12,990 nt of DNA. Origin: an uncultured Desulfovibrio sp. (GTDB lineage Bacteria > Desulfobacterota > Desulfovibrionia > Desulfovibrionales > Desulfovibrionaceae). Both the position numbers and the translations under genes were made by a program. Location: NCBI GenBank assembly GCA_900553065.1, contig USBZ01000055.1, positions 1 to 12,990 on the forward strand. The letters are read 5' to 3'. A model generated the notes under the pieces. The model searched no databases and was not told the DNA's origin. It saw only the letters and a program-made list of their open reading frames with translations. Shown piece after piece: positions 6,768 to 12,990 of the stretch (position 1 is the stretch's first letter; each line of letters starts with the position of its first letter).

Positions 6768-6788
6768 GCTCCGCAGGCGGAGCTTTTT
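6768..6788 (+). terminator. Rho-independent terminator after the GntR gene
   Basis: GCTCCG (6768-6773), loop CAGG, CGGAGC (6778-6783), then five T. It begins one base after the stop codon. Confidence 0.8.
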
Positions 6789-6791
6789 CAC

Positions 6792-6825
6792 GCGTCCGTG
6801 CCGACTCAGGCCGGACGCTTTTTTT
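6792..6825 (+). terminator. Second, stronger terminator after the GntR gene
   Basis: GCGTCCG (6792-6798) pairs with CGGACGC (6812-6818). Inner GCC/GGC (6800-6802, 6809-6811) extends the stem with one bulged T, and seven T follow (6819-6825). Tandem terminators insulate the region downstream. Confidence 0.85.
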
Positions 6826-7662
6826 ACCTCAGCGCCATGCCCCGGCTCTTTTCCGGCAGCAGCGCCGCCGTGCTGCAAAAGGTCAGATATCACGGTGCAG
6901 CGACCGTGATGCCAAACGCTCAAAGCGCCCTGCCCCGGTACTGACGCGAAAACGAGGTCCGCTCTCCAGCTTAGAAGCGCGTATCCGGAGCTGCCGCACG
7001 ACGCTTCCCCCCGGCGTTCCCACCCGGTACTACCGCAAAACGTCAAAAAGAGAACTTTTTCTCAAATACCCCCCCCGCCCTTCTGCGACATGATCCGCAA
7101 CAGACCGAAAGGCCGGACGCTTTCCCCTTCCGGCGCTCCGGCCAAAGGCGTCTTATCGCGCTCCCCGGCAACTCGGCCCTGCGCCTTTCCGCACACTGAA
7201 AGAAAAAGCGCCGCCTCCGTTTCACGACGCCGCCTCCCCGTGCGCACCACAGACTGACTGTGCCGCGCCGTTCTGCCGTTGCCGCGCCGCGACTCTGATC
7301 TCATGCGCACGCCGCCCCGCCTCTTCTGCAACACGTCCCATGCCGGGGCCTTCTCCTGACCCCGAACAAAGGCCGCACTTTCCCCCGCGCGTTTTTTCAT
7401 GCTCTGCCTGCCGCGGTCTGTCATTCCGCACCGCTTTTCCTGCATGTTCTTCCCCGTCTGCAGGCGGCACGGGCATGACTCCGGCATGAATTTTCTCCGA
7501 AAAAACAAAAAATAAACTTGTGATGATTTTCTTATTTCACCGCCGCCCGTATAGCATAAGAGAACTTCGCGAAGATTTCCGCCCCGCCGGCCCTTCCCGG
7601 AATCCGGCCATTCCCGTCTCTCATGCGCGCTGAATCTCATTCGCCATTCACAAGGAGAAAAC
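6826..7662. other. Long non-coding stretch with hairpins, ending in a probable promoter region
   Basis: About 840 bp without a convincing gene; open frames here encode Arg/Pro/Ser-rich low-information sequence, lack ribosome sites, and one even overlaps the start of the next gene. Visible structure: an inverted repeat GCAGCA/TGCTGC at 6856-6876; a clean hairpin at 6889-6910; a small GAGAA/TTCTC hairpin at 7050-7063 whose minus-strand side is followed by five T; a 10-bp stem with one bulge at 7111-7143; and a 14-mer repeat (6808-6821 and 7110-7123). The only AT-rich part is about 7496-7556. It includes TATAGC (7551-7556) as a possible -10 with a poor -35, so an activator may be needed. No tRNA, CRISPR or insertion sequence was seen. 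Confidence 0.55.
6889..6910. repeat. Perfect 8-bp inverted repeat with 6-nt loop
   Basis: ATCACGGT (6889-6896) and ACCGTGAT (6903-6910) are exact reverse complements around GCAGCG. No U-tract follows on either strand, so it is not a normal terminator. It could be a protein-binding dyad or part of a structured RNA. Confidence 0.5.
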
Positions 7663-9081
7663 ATGGACAGCGTCAAAAAACTGGATACGCGCCTTCTGAT
7701 CATCCACCTGCTGATACTGTGGTTTCTGTTCGGTTTCGGACATCTTCCGCCCTTCGGAGAAATGACTCCCTACGGCATGCGCATTCTCGGCATCTTTCTC
7801 GGCGAGCTGCTGGGCTGGCTGACCATCGGCTTTCTGTTTCCGTCGATCGCAGGTCTTTTCGCGCTGACGCTTTCCGGTTCGTTCGACAGCGTGACCCAGT
7901 GCTTTGCCGTTTCCTTCGGCAACGACGCCACCGTCATGATACTCTGCTGCCTCATCGTGTGCGCCTTCATGGAGTGCATGAAGCTCACGGATGCCACCGT
8001 CGGCTATCTTCTGAACCTGAAGATCGCCCGAACGCATCCCTTCCTGTTCTTCTTCATCTTTTTCTTTTCAGTGTGGCTGATTTCCGCGCTGTCCAATTCG
8101 CTGCTGGCCATTTATCTCACGGTCATGATCTACCGCAGCATCGCCGAACAGGCCGACATACCGCCGCGAACGGTCTTCAACTCATTCGTGCTCTGCGGCT
8201 GCGCCATGGCCGCCATGATGGGAGAGATCTCCTTTCCGTTCAAGCCCGTGGCCATTGTGGTGATGAATCTCTTCCGCACCTCTACGGGCGGAGAGCTGAG
8301 CTTTGCCCAGTACCTCTGCTTCGTCACGAGCTATGAAGTGCTGCTGCTTTTCGTCTATGCCCTGTTCGGCCGCTTCGTGCTGCGCCTCGACTACAGCATC
8401 ATCCGCGGAATCAATATTCCCCATCCCGACATGGACCGCCGTCAGAAAGCCGGACTGATATGCGTCGCGCTCATGATGACGGCCTTCATCATGACCGGAA
8501 CGGACATCGCCTTTTTCCGCACCATCGGACTCGGCGGCGTGGGCCTTGCCACGCTTACCGTCATGCTCATGCTGCAGATCGACGGAAAGCCGCTGCTCGA
8601 CGTACGAAGCGTATCCGCCAAATTCGACTGGGGAACGTTCATGTACTCGGCCTTCTTCTTTTCCTTCATGCCCATCATGAGCCGTCCGGAAGTGGGACTC
8701 AACGCCACGGCCGCGGCATGGGCGGCTCCGGTGCTTGCCGAAATCCCGGCCTATGCGTTCCTGGCCATGGCGCTTATGCTGACCACGGTACTCACCAACA
8801 TTCTGAACAATCTGCCGGTGGCCATCATCTTCATTTCCCTGATGGGCACCATGAGTTCGGTTCTCACGGGCATCAATTTCAGCGCCGGATGTCTGTGCAT
8901 TGCCGTATGCGCCTTCATTGCCTGCGCCACGCCTGCGGCGAATCCTGCAAGCGTCATCGTGTTCGGCTGCACCGATCTGATCCGGCCGAGAACCTCGCTC
9001 ATGGTGGGAGCGGTCTCCTGTCTTTTTCTGTGCATCGTCACGCTGTGTCTTTTCTATCCCTTCCTGAACGTCGTGCTGTAG
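7663..9081 (+). CDS. SLC13/DASS-type (ion transporter superfamily) anion permease
   Basis: A 472-residue inner-membrane protein with about 11-12 hydrophobic segments. ATG at 7663 follows AAGGAG at good spacing. The two-fold repeat of the IT/DASS fold is suggested by two substrate-loop motifs: SALSNSLLAIYL (141-152) in the first half and LTNILNNLPVAIIF (377-390) in the second, with CATPAANPASVIVFG (421-435) resembling the TP-x-NP hairpin segment. Members import dicarboxylates, citrate, sulfate or related anions, usually with sodium; arsenite and sodium/proton exchangers are more distant members. The motifs depart from the classical SNT form, so the substrate is uncertain. It is 19 bp upstream of an amidohydrolase gene, implying that it imports the substrate of that enzyme. 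Confidence 0.85.
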   Translation: MDSVKKLDTRLLIIHLLILWFLFGFGHLPPFGEMTPYGMRILGIFLGELLGWLTIGFLFPSIAGLFALTLSGSFDSVTQCFAVSFGNDATVMILCCLIVCAFMECMKLTDATVGYLLNLKIARTHPFLFFFIFFFSVWLISALSNSLLAIYLTVMIYRSIAEQADIPPRTVFNSFVLCGCAMAAMMGEISFPFKPVAIVVMNLFRTSTGGELSFAQYLCFVTSYEVLLLFVYALFGRFVLRLDYSIIRGINIPHPDMDRRQKAGLICVALMMTAFIMTGTDIAFFRTIGLGGVGLATLTVMLMLQIDGKPLLDVRSVSAKFDWGTFMYSAFFFSFMPIMSRPEVGLNATAAAWAAPVLAEIPAYAFLAMALMLTTVLTNILNNLPVAIIFISLMGTMSSVLTGINFSAGCLCIAVCAFIACATPAANPASVIVFGCTDLIRPRTSLMVGAVSCLFLCIVTLCLFYPFLNVVL

Positions 9082-9100
9082 AACACGAAAGGAGTCTGTC

Positions 9101-10297
9101 ATGAAAACCCTGTTTACGAACGCTCATGTCGTCGACGTCATGCACGGTCGCGGTTACGGCCCCGTCGACATTCTCGTGGAAGACGGCGTCATTCAGACCA
9201 TCGGAGAGGCTCCCGCCGAAGCGGACGCCCTTATCCGGGACATGAAGGGCCGCTGGGTGTCGCCCGGTCTGTTCAACTGCCACACCCATGTAAGCACGCC
9301 TTTCTTTGCCGATCCGAGCCAGATAAAAAAGGACGTGGTGGAATGTACGCTGAACGCCATGGAAAACTTCCGCACCTACATCCGCACGGGCGTGACGTGC
9401 ATCCGCGATGTCGGCGATCTCGACTCGCTGACCGTGCGTGTTCGCGACGCCATCCGCAAAGGACGCTTTCCCGACGCGCCGGACATGCTGACCACGGGAC
9501 GCCCCATCTGCATGACCGGCGGCTCGACCTGGCAGTTCGGAGGCTATCAGGCCGACGGTACGGATGAATGCCGGAAGGCGGCCCGCGTAATGCTCCGGGA
9601 ACGCATAGACTGGCTCAAGCTGATGGCCACAGGCGGCGTGGCGACGCGGGGAAACTCCTGCGGCGCGGAGCAGCTGAGCGAAGAGGAGTTGCGCGTCATG
9701 GTGGAGGAAGCGCATAAGGCGGGCATACCGGTGGCCTGTCATGCGCAGGGGCTGAGCGGCGCGAAAAACGCCATCCGCGCGGGCGTGGATTCTCTGGAGC
9801 ACGGCTTCGTGCTCGACGACGAAGCCGTGGAGATGATGCTCGAGCGCGGCACATGGCTCGTGCCCACGCTCATGGCACCGCAGGAAAGCCTGAAGAACAG
9901 CCGTCTCATCATAGACAACGAATTTCTTGAAAAAGCTCAGAAGAATACCGTGGATTCTCTGGAGTCGTTCACGCGGGCCTACCGGGCTGGCGTACGCTGC
10001 GCGCTCGGCACGGACAGCGGCACCATTCTGTGCCCTCACGACGATACCTGCGAGGAGCTGATTCTCATGGTGGAGCGATGCGGCGTTTCTCCGGAAGACG
10101 CCATGCGCATCGGCACGATACGCTCCGCACAGATGCTGGGACTCGAAAAAAGCCTCGGAACCGTGGAACCGGGGCGGAAGGCGCATTTTGCCGTATATGA
10201 GGAGAATCCTCTTGAAAACATGCGCACGCTGCGCGACTGCCGCATGACGGTGAAAAACGGTCGCGTGCTCTGGGACGCCGACCGACCGAACGACTAG
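9101..10297 (+). CDS. Metal-dependent amidohydrolase (imidazolonepropionase/prolidase-like)
   Basis: A 398-residue cytosolic enzyme of the amidohydrolase superfamily, with full family length. After an N-terminal beta-sandwich part (TNAHVVDVM..., 6-14), a TIM barrel carries the binuclear metal ligands: His61 and His63 (NCHTHV), Lys173 (WLKLMATGG, the carboxylated bridging lysine position), His214 (ACHAQG), His234 (LEHG) and Asp305 (GTDSG). The Lys-containing ATGG and HAQG motifs match the group annotated as imidazolonepropionase-like or Xaa-Pro dipeptidase-like, which hydrolyses N-acyl amino acids, dipeptides or cyclic amides. The exact substrate is unknown. ATG follows AAAGGAGT. It is co-transcribed with the SLC13-type permease and ends at a strong hairpin. 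No signal peptide is visible. Confidence 0.88.
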   Translation: MKTLFTNAHVVDVMHGRGYGPVDILVEDGVIQTIGEAPAEADALIRDMKGRWVSPGLFNCHTHVSTPFFADPSQIKKDVVECTLNAMENFRTYIRTGVTCIRDVGDLDSLTVRVRDAIRKGRFPDAPDMLTTGRPICMTGGSTWQFGGYQADGTDECRKAARVMLRERIDWLKLMATGGVATRGNSCGAEQLSEEELRVMVEEAHKAGIPVACHAQGLSGAKNAIRAGVDSLEHGFVLDDEAVEMMLERGTWLVPTLMAPQESLKNSRLIIDNEFLEKAQKNTVDSLESFTRAYRAGVRCALGTDSGTILCPHDDTCEELILMVERCGVSPEDAMRIGTIRSAQMLGLEKSLGTVEPGRKAHFAVYEENPLENMRTLRDCRMTVKNGRVLWDADRPND

Positions 10298-10304
10298 GGC
10301 GACG

Positions 10305-10336
10305 AAGGGCGGATCAACAACGGTCCGCCCTTTTCA
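10305..10336. terminator. Terminator between convergent genes
   Basis: AAGGGCGGA (10305-10313) and TCCGCCCTT (10324-10332) form a 9-bp stem with a 10-nt loop. The plus strand continues CTTTTC, so it should end the permease/amidohydrolase transcript. It also starts at the stop codon of the convergent Crp-type gene, and may serve both directions, though the minus-side U-tract is poor. Confidence 0.75.
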
Positions 10337-11035
10337 GCTCTCATTCCCCAGGCCGTTGCGGATGCGCACAAGCTCTTCCAGGTTCAGAATGCGAAGATTG
10401 CGTTTGGTGTAGCATTCCAGAATGCCTTCACGCTTCCAGCGGGCGATGATGCGGTTGACGGTCAGAATGTTGAGTCCCAGAAGCTCGGCAAGCTGTACCT
10501 GACTGAGCGGAGGCGCAAAGGCATGACGTCGGCCGCTGTTCAGATAAAAGCCGTACACATACACGGCGATTTTCTGCTCGTTGCTCCTCTGCTTCAGCAG
10601 ACTGGCAAAAATCTGGACGGAAACGCTCTTGGCCGCCATGGAAAACACGAAGTTGTCGAGAAGGTCGCCGTGCTCACGAAGAAAATCGGGATCCGTCAGC
10701 AGCCTGCGGGAAAAACGATACATCACAACGTCGGTCAGGCAGCGATGAAAGGTATTCCATGAGCCGAGTCCCGCGCTGACCACCGTTTCCCGGATAAAGC
10801 ACTTCTCTCCCATAAAAAGCCGTATTTCATCCTTCCGACCAAGGTTCTCCCGTACATAGCAGCATGTCAGACCGGAATGGATGTAGAAAAAACTGCTGTC
10901 GTCATGCGGGGAAAAAAGCTGATTTTTTCGACAGGTCAACTTTTCGCCAAGGTGAAGCACCTGCTCCCAGCAATCGGAAAGATGCGACACATAGCAGGGA
11001 ATGTGAAGAAAGGGATAGCTTTCCTGTTCGTCCAT
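10334..11035 (-). CDS. Crp/Fnr-family transcriptional regulator
   Basis: A 233-residue regulator. The start chosen is ATG at 11033-11035, with AGGAGAGG upstream; an in-frame start at 11098 would add 21 basic residues without a ribosome site. Residues about 25-110 have the cyclic-nucleotide-binding-like beta-roll pattern, followed by a dimer helix (about 115-150). A Crp-type helix-turn-helix follows, LSQVQLAELLGLNILTVNRI (177-196), with KREGIL after it. The beta-roll is divergent. There are eight cysteines (14, 22, 35, 58, 59, 79, 99, 208), but no FNR-like N-terminal cysteine cluster, so oxygen sensing by an iron-sulfur cluster cannot be claimed. It is convergent to the permease/amidohydrolase operon. 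It could regulate that operon or something distant. Confidence 0.85.
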   Translation of the reverse strand: MDEQESYPFLHIPCYVSHLSDCWEQVLHLGEKLTCRKNQLFSPHDDSSFFYIHSGLTCCYVRENLGRKDEIRLFMGEKCFIRETVVSAGLGSWNTFHRCLTDVVMYRFSRRLLTDPDFLREHGDLLDNFVFSMAAKSVSVQIFASLLKQRSNEQKIAVYVYGFYLNSGRRHAFAPPLSQVQLAELLGLNILTVNRIIARWKREGILECYTKRNLRILNLEELVRIRNGLGNES

Positions 11036-11490
11036 ACCACCTCTCCTGCGGCATGCCTGTGTCCGACGTCGGCCCGGCATCCGGAAAGCGCGAATCAACC
11101 TCTGATCCGGAAAAAACGCCCGAAACCGGAAAGCCCTTCCGTCCGGACACCTTTGTCTGTATCATTGCCGCCCTTCGTCTGTCATCAGCCAGACAAGAGG
11201 AGACCCGCTTTTCAAGGCCGGACAGCCATGCCGCAGACCGGGTCTCGAGCCTTGCCCGGGGCCTGCAGACCTCTGCTGCCCCGTCCTCCGACGCTGCGCC
11301 GAAAACGGGGAAAACCGATCTTCAGCGCTTCCCGCTGCACAGAATCCGCCCCCTTCCGAACCTGATGCAGCAAGAGGACACTCCCCAAGGCCCTCCTCCT
11401 TTTTTGTCACCCCGCTGCGCTGCCGCGCAACGCCCCCGAAAAAAAGTCCGCTCCCGGCGCGGCCGGGGCGTTTCTCCTCCCCGTCGTTCC
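11036..11490. other. Non-coding gap between the Crp-type gene and the tRNA fragment
   Basis: About 455 bp, GC-rich and native in character. Plus-strand open frames across it are Arg/Pro/Ser-rich, overlap the start of the Crp-type gene and even run into the tRNA fragment, so I do not call them. Just upstream of the Crp-type gene there is a 10-bp perfect palindrome CCGACGTCGG (11063-11072), a possible autoregulatory site. The right end holds the terminator of the tRNA. No convincing promoter for the Crp-type gene was found. Confidence 0.5.
11439..11470 (-). terminator. Terminator downstream of the tRNA-Asn 3' end
   Basis: On the minus strand CGC-CCCGGC (11470-11462) pairs with GCCGGG-A-GCG (11458-11449) with one bulged A, then GAC and seven T (11445-11439). 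It lies about 20 bp past the tRNA 3' end and fits the original tRNA terminator, showing that the left flank is native chromosome. Confidence 0.7.
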
Positions 11491-11534
11491 CGCGCCGAGA
11501 CGGACTTGAACCGCCAACCTAGTGATTAACAGTC
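11491..11534 (-). pseudogene. 3' half of tRNA-Asn(GTT), displaced attachment-site fragment
   Basis: Read on the minus strand: anticodon loop CTGTTAA with anticodon GTT (11532-11526), 3' anticodon strand TCACT, variable loop AGGTT, T-arm GGCGG-TTCAAGT-CCGTC, acceptor strand TCGGCGC and discriminator G at 11491; CCA is not encoded. The T stem pairs properly. Upstream of the loop only GA matches the expected stem AGTGA; then the sequence becomes AT-rich and unrelated, and no D-arm or 5' acceptor strand (expected GCGCCGA) follows. It is therefore a tRNA cut at the anticodon stem-loop, the usual crossover point for one class of tyrosine integrases. Confidence 0.88.
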
Positions 11535-11637
11535 TATAAAATTATACTTTCATCCATCCTCATTACTCCTCATTGCGCTAAAAATTTTACATGAAATTTC
11601 AGTGTGTTTTGCCAATATAAACTTTACCTGAGGCTCC

Positions 11638-11666
11638 TTGACTTTATCTCCGTTTCCTAAGAAAAT
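11638..11666 (+). promoter_or_regulatory. Candidate promoter of the integrase gene
   Basis: TTGACT (11638-11643), 17 bp, GAAAAT (11661-11666), about 85 bp before the integrase start. The -10 is imperfect. Direct repeats lie immediately downstream, so the element may control it. Confidence 0.4.
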
Positions 11667-11698
11667 AAGGGAGAAATTAGGGAGAAACTTTATCTGGT
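11641..11698 (+). repeat. Short direct repeats upstream of the integrase, candidate arm-type or excisionase sites
   Basis: AGGGAGAAA occurs at 11668-11676 and 11679-11687, an 11-bp spacing or one helical turn. ACTTTATCT occurs at 11641-11649 and 11687-11695. TTATCTGGT at 11690-11698 recurs at 12969-12977 after the integrase gene. Ordered short repeats beside an att core are expected for integrase arm sites and for excisionase binding. Function is inferred. Confidence 0.45.
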
Positions 11699-11750
11699 GA
11701 CTTACTCCCCCGCTTGATCACCTGAAATATTTTTCTTGAAAGAGGCTTCT

Positions 11751-12935
11751 ATGAGTGGTCAGAAGTGGATTACCGAAGAGCGTGGAATCCGGTACTACGA
11801 GCATGAATCAAGAATGCATGGTAAGCGTCGAGACAGGTACTACACGATCCGCCATACCGTAAATGGCAAACAGGTGCAGGAAGCTCTCGGATGGCTGTCG
11901 GATGGATGGACACTGACTAAGGTTCGCCTAAGACTTGCTGAAATTCAAGAAGCAAAGCGAATCGGTCAAGGTGCCACATCACTAAAAGAAACCCGCTCCA
12001 TTGCCAAGAAGGAAAAAGAACAAAAAGCTGCGGAAGAAGCAAAAGCTCAAGCTGCCCTGATAACTCTCTCCGACTTCTGGGAGCAAACGTACTCCAGAAA
12101 CCGACTTCATAAAAAGGCCTCTTCCAATAACAAGGAAGACGGTTTGTATGCCAAGTGGCTTCTGCCTGAGCTTGGAAATATTCCTCTCTGCCAAATCACC
12201 CCTGAGCATCTCGACAAGCTAAAAAACGAAATGCTGATCCAAAAGAAAAGCCCACGCACCATTCAGTATGTCCTGGCAATCTTTTCTCAGGTCTGGCATC
12301 TGGCCGAAACCAGAGGAATCGTATCCGGGATTGCCCCGACAAAAAAAGTAAAGCTGCCTAAGTTCGATAACAAAAGGCTCCGTTTTTTGAGTCAGGAGGA
12401 AGCACGGAACCTTCTCAGTGCGCTCAGAGCTAAGTCCTTCCAGCTCTATGCGGAAGCCCTACTCTCTCTTAGCTGCGGACTGAGGGCAGGTGAAATTTTC
12501 GCACTCACATGGTCAGACATTGATATGGCAAGCGGAAGTATCCTTGTCCGAGACCCTAAAAGTGGCAAAAATCGTCATGCCTTTATCACCGAAAAAGTTC
12601 AACTGGCGCTTCAGGAGATGGCGATTGGAAAAGAGAAAACCGGACTCATTTTCCCCACTGCAAAAGGAACAGTTCAAAGTCAGGTATCCAAGGATTTTGA
12701 AAAGGCTGTCAACGAACTACACCTCAATGACGATATAACCGATGAACGCCAGAAGGTCGTCTTCCATACACTCCGACACACATTTGCTTCATGGCTTGTA
12801 CAGCAGGGGACTCCTCTTTATACGGTCTCTGAGCTGATGGGACACTCTTCTCTTGCCATGACACAACGCTACGCTCATCTTGCTCCTGATGGAACGCGAA
12901 TTTCAGCCATGCGAATCAATGACATTCTAAAATAA
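11751..12935 (+). CDS. int: Tyrosine recombinase / phage-type integrase
   Basis: A 394-residue site-specific recombinase. ATG at 11751 has AGAGG upstream; an in-frame TTG at 11736 would place the ribosome site inside the gene. Domains: an N-terminal arm-binding-like region with basic and aromatic residues (about 10-70), a charged Lys/Glu/Ala linker (about 78-102), a core-binding SAM-like domain (about 104-190) and a catalytic domain (about 208-390). The catalytic set is complete: Arg245 (GLRAGEI), Lys270 (DPKSGK), His339-x-x-Arg342 (HTLRH), His365 (LMGHSS) and nucleophile Tyr374 (TQRYAHL). It should be active. Its base composition is more AT-rich than the genes to the left, as expected for transferred DNA. 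The gene points away from the displaced tRNA-Asn fragment, whose anticodon loop is the presumed crossover site. Confidence 0.95.
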   Translation: MSGQKWITEERGIRYYEHESRMHGKRRDRYYTIRHTVNGKQVQEALGWLSDGWTLTKVRLRLAEIQEAKRIGQGATSLKETRSIAKKEKEQKAAEEAKAQAALITLSDFWEQTYSRNRLHKKASSNNKEDGLYAKWLLPELGNIPLCQITPEHLDKLKNEMLIQKKSPRTIQYVLAIFSQVWHLAETRGIVSGIAPTKKVKLPKFDNKRLRFLSQEEARNLLSALRAKSFQLYAEALLSLSCGLRAGEIFALTWSDIDMASGSILVRDPKSGKNRHAFITEKVQLALQEMAIGKEKTGLIFPTAKGTVQSQVSKDFEKAVNELHLNDDITDERQKVVFHTLRHTFASWLVQQGTPLYTVSELMGHSSLAMTQRYAHLAPDGTRISAMRINDILK

Positions 12936-12990
12936 TGGCTCTTGACTAGCTGAAAGGACCTAAAAAGGTTATCTGGTTAGTCATGGCAAT

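Larger units (their letters stand above)
11526..12990. mobile_element. End of an integrated genomic island or prophage, continuing to the right
   Basis: The boundary is set by the truncated tRNA-Asn. Base composition falls sharply right of about 11535, and the first gene is a tyrosine integrase. Only the integrase and its upstream region are inside the window, so the type of element (prophage, integrative conjugative element or island) is unknown. The last 55 bp after the integrase hold no gene start that I can support. Confidence 0.8.

Noticed and set aside
7062..7703. 213-codon minus-strand frame in the long gap
   Set aside because: It overlaps the ribosome site and first codons of the permease gene and encodes low-information Arg/Gly-rich sequence without a ribosome site.
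9038..10186. 382-codon open frame on the minus strand opposite the amidohydrolase
   Set aside because: The plus-strand frame has all metal ligands and a ribosome site; the antisense frame has neither a domain nor a start context.
10864..11529. 221-codon plus-strand frame upstream of the tRNA fragment
   Set aside because: It starts inside the Crp-type gene on the opposite strand and ends inside the tRNA fragment; composition is Pro/Arg/Ser-rich.
11491..11534. A complete tRNA gene at this place
   Set aside because: Only the 3' half is present; the expected 5' acceptor strand GCGCCGA and D-arm are missing from the adjacent AT-rich DNA.
1..12990. CRISPR arrays, transposases, toxin-antitoxin or phage-defence genes
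   Set aside because: No regularly spaced repeats and no such protein motifs were seen; any cargo of the island lies beyond the right edge.

Overview
The window looks like a chromosomal stretch of a GC-rich, anaerobic, sulfite- or sulfonate-using bacterium. A gut-type member of Desulfovibrionaceae (Bilophila/Desulfovibrio-like) is my best guess, made from gene content and general protein character, not from a search. Most of the window is GC-rich with strong Shine-Dalgarno sites. From about 11535 rightward the DNA becomes clearly more AT-rich and carries an integrase.

Region 1 (1-6825) is a catabolic cluster on the minus strand with a divergent regulator. Read in the direction of transcription it holds a TRAP transporter (dctP-dctQ-dctM, 5908 to 2996), then an HpsN/histidinol-dehydrogenase-family enzyme (2850-1540), a DegT/StrS-type PLP aminotransferase (1374-181), and the start of a PLP enzyme of the D-cysteine desulfhydrase / cysteate sulfo-lyase / ACC deaminase family (136 to off the left edge). 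An FCD-type GntR regulator (6104-6766, plus strand) is divergent from dctP. Both minus-strand units have a candidate promoter whose -35 box lies exactly 3 bp from an ATTTTATAAAA box. Both also share the 14-bp palindrome ATAAAATATTTTAT, so one regulator, most simply the local GntR protein, probably controls transporter and enzymes together. The enzyme set suggests uptake and oxidation of a small C3 sulfonate or amino-alcohol sulfonate (for example DHPS or cysteinolic acid) towards cysteate, which the last enzyme could split to pyruvate, ammonia and sulfite. This is an inference.

Region 2 (6826-7662) is an unusually long non-coding stretch with several hairpins and a repeated 14-mer. It ends in a short AT-rich patch that probably holds the promoter of the next operon.

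Region 3 (7663-11035) is a two-gene plus-strand operon: an SLC13/IT-superfamily anion transporter and, 19 bp later, a metal-dependent amidohydrolase. A bidirectional-looking terminator separates it from a convergent Crp/Fnr-family regulator gene on the minus strand.

Region 4 (11036-12990) is an integration boundary. A minus-strand fragment with the 3' half of tRNA-Asn(GTT), from the anticodon loop to the discriminator base and still followed by its terminator, abuts AT-rich DNA with a tyrosine recombinase gene. This is the displaced-tRNA end of a genomic island or prophage that continues past the right edge. The intact tRNA-Asn is expected at the far end.
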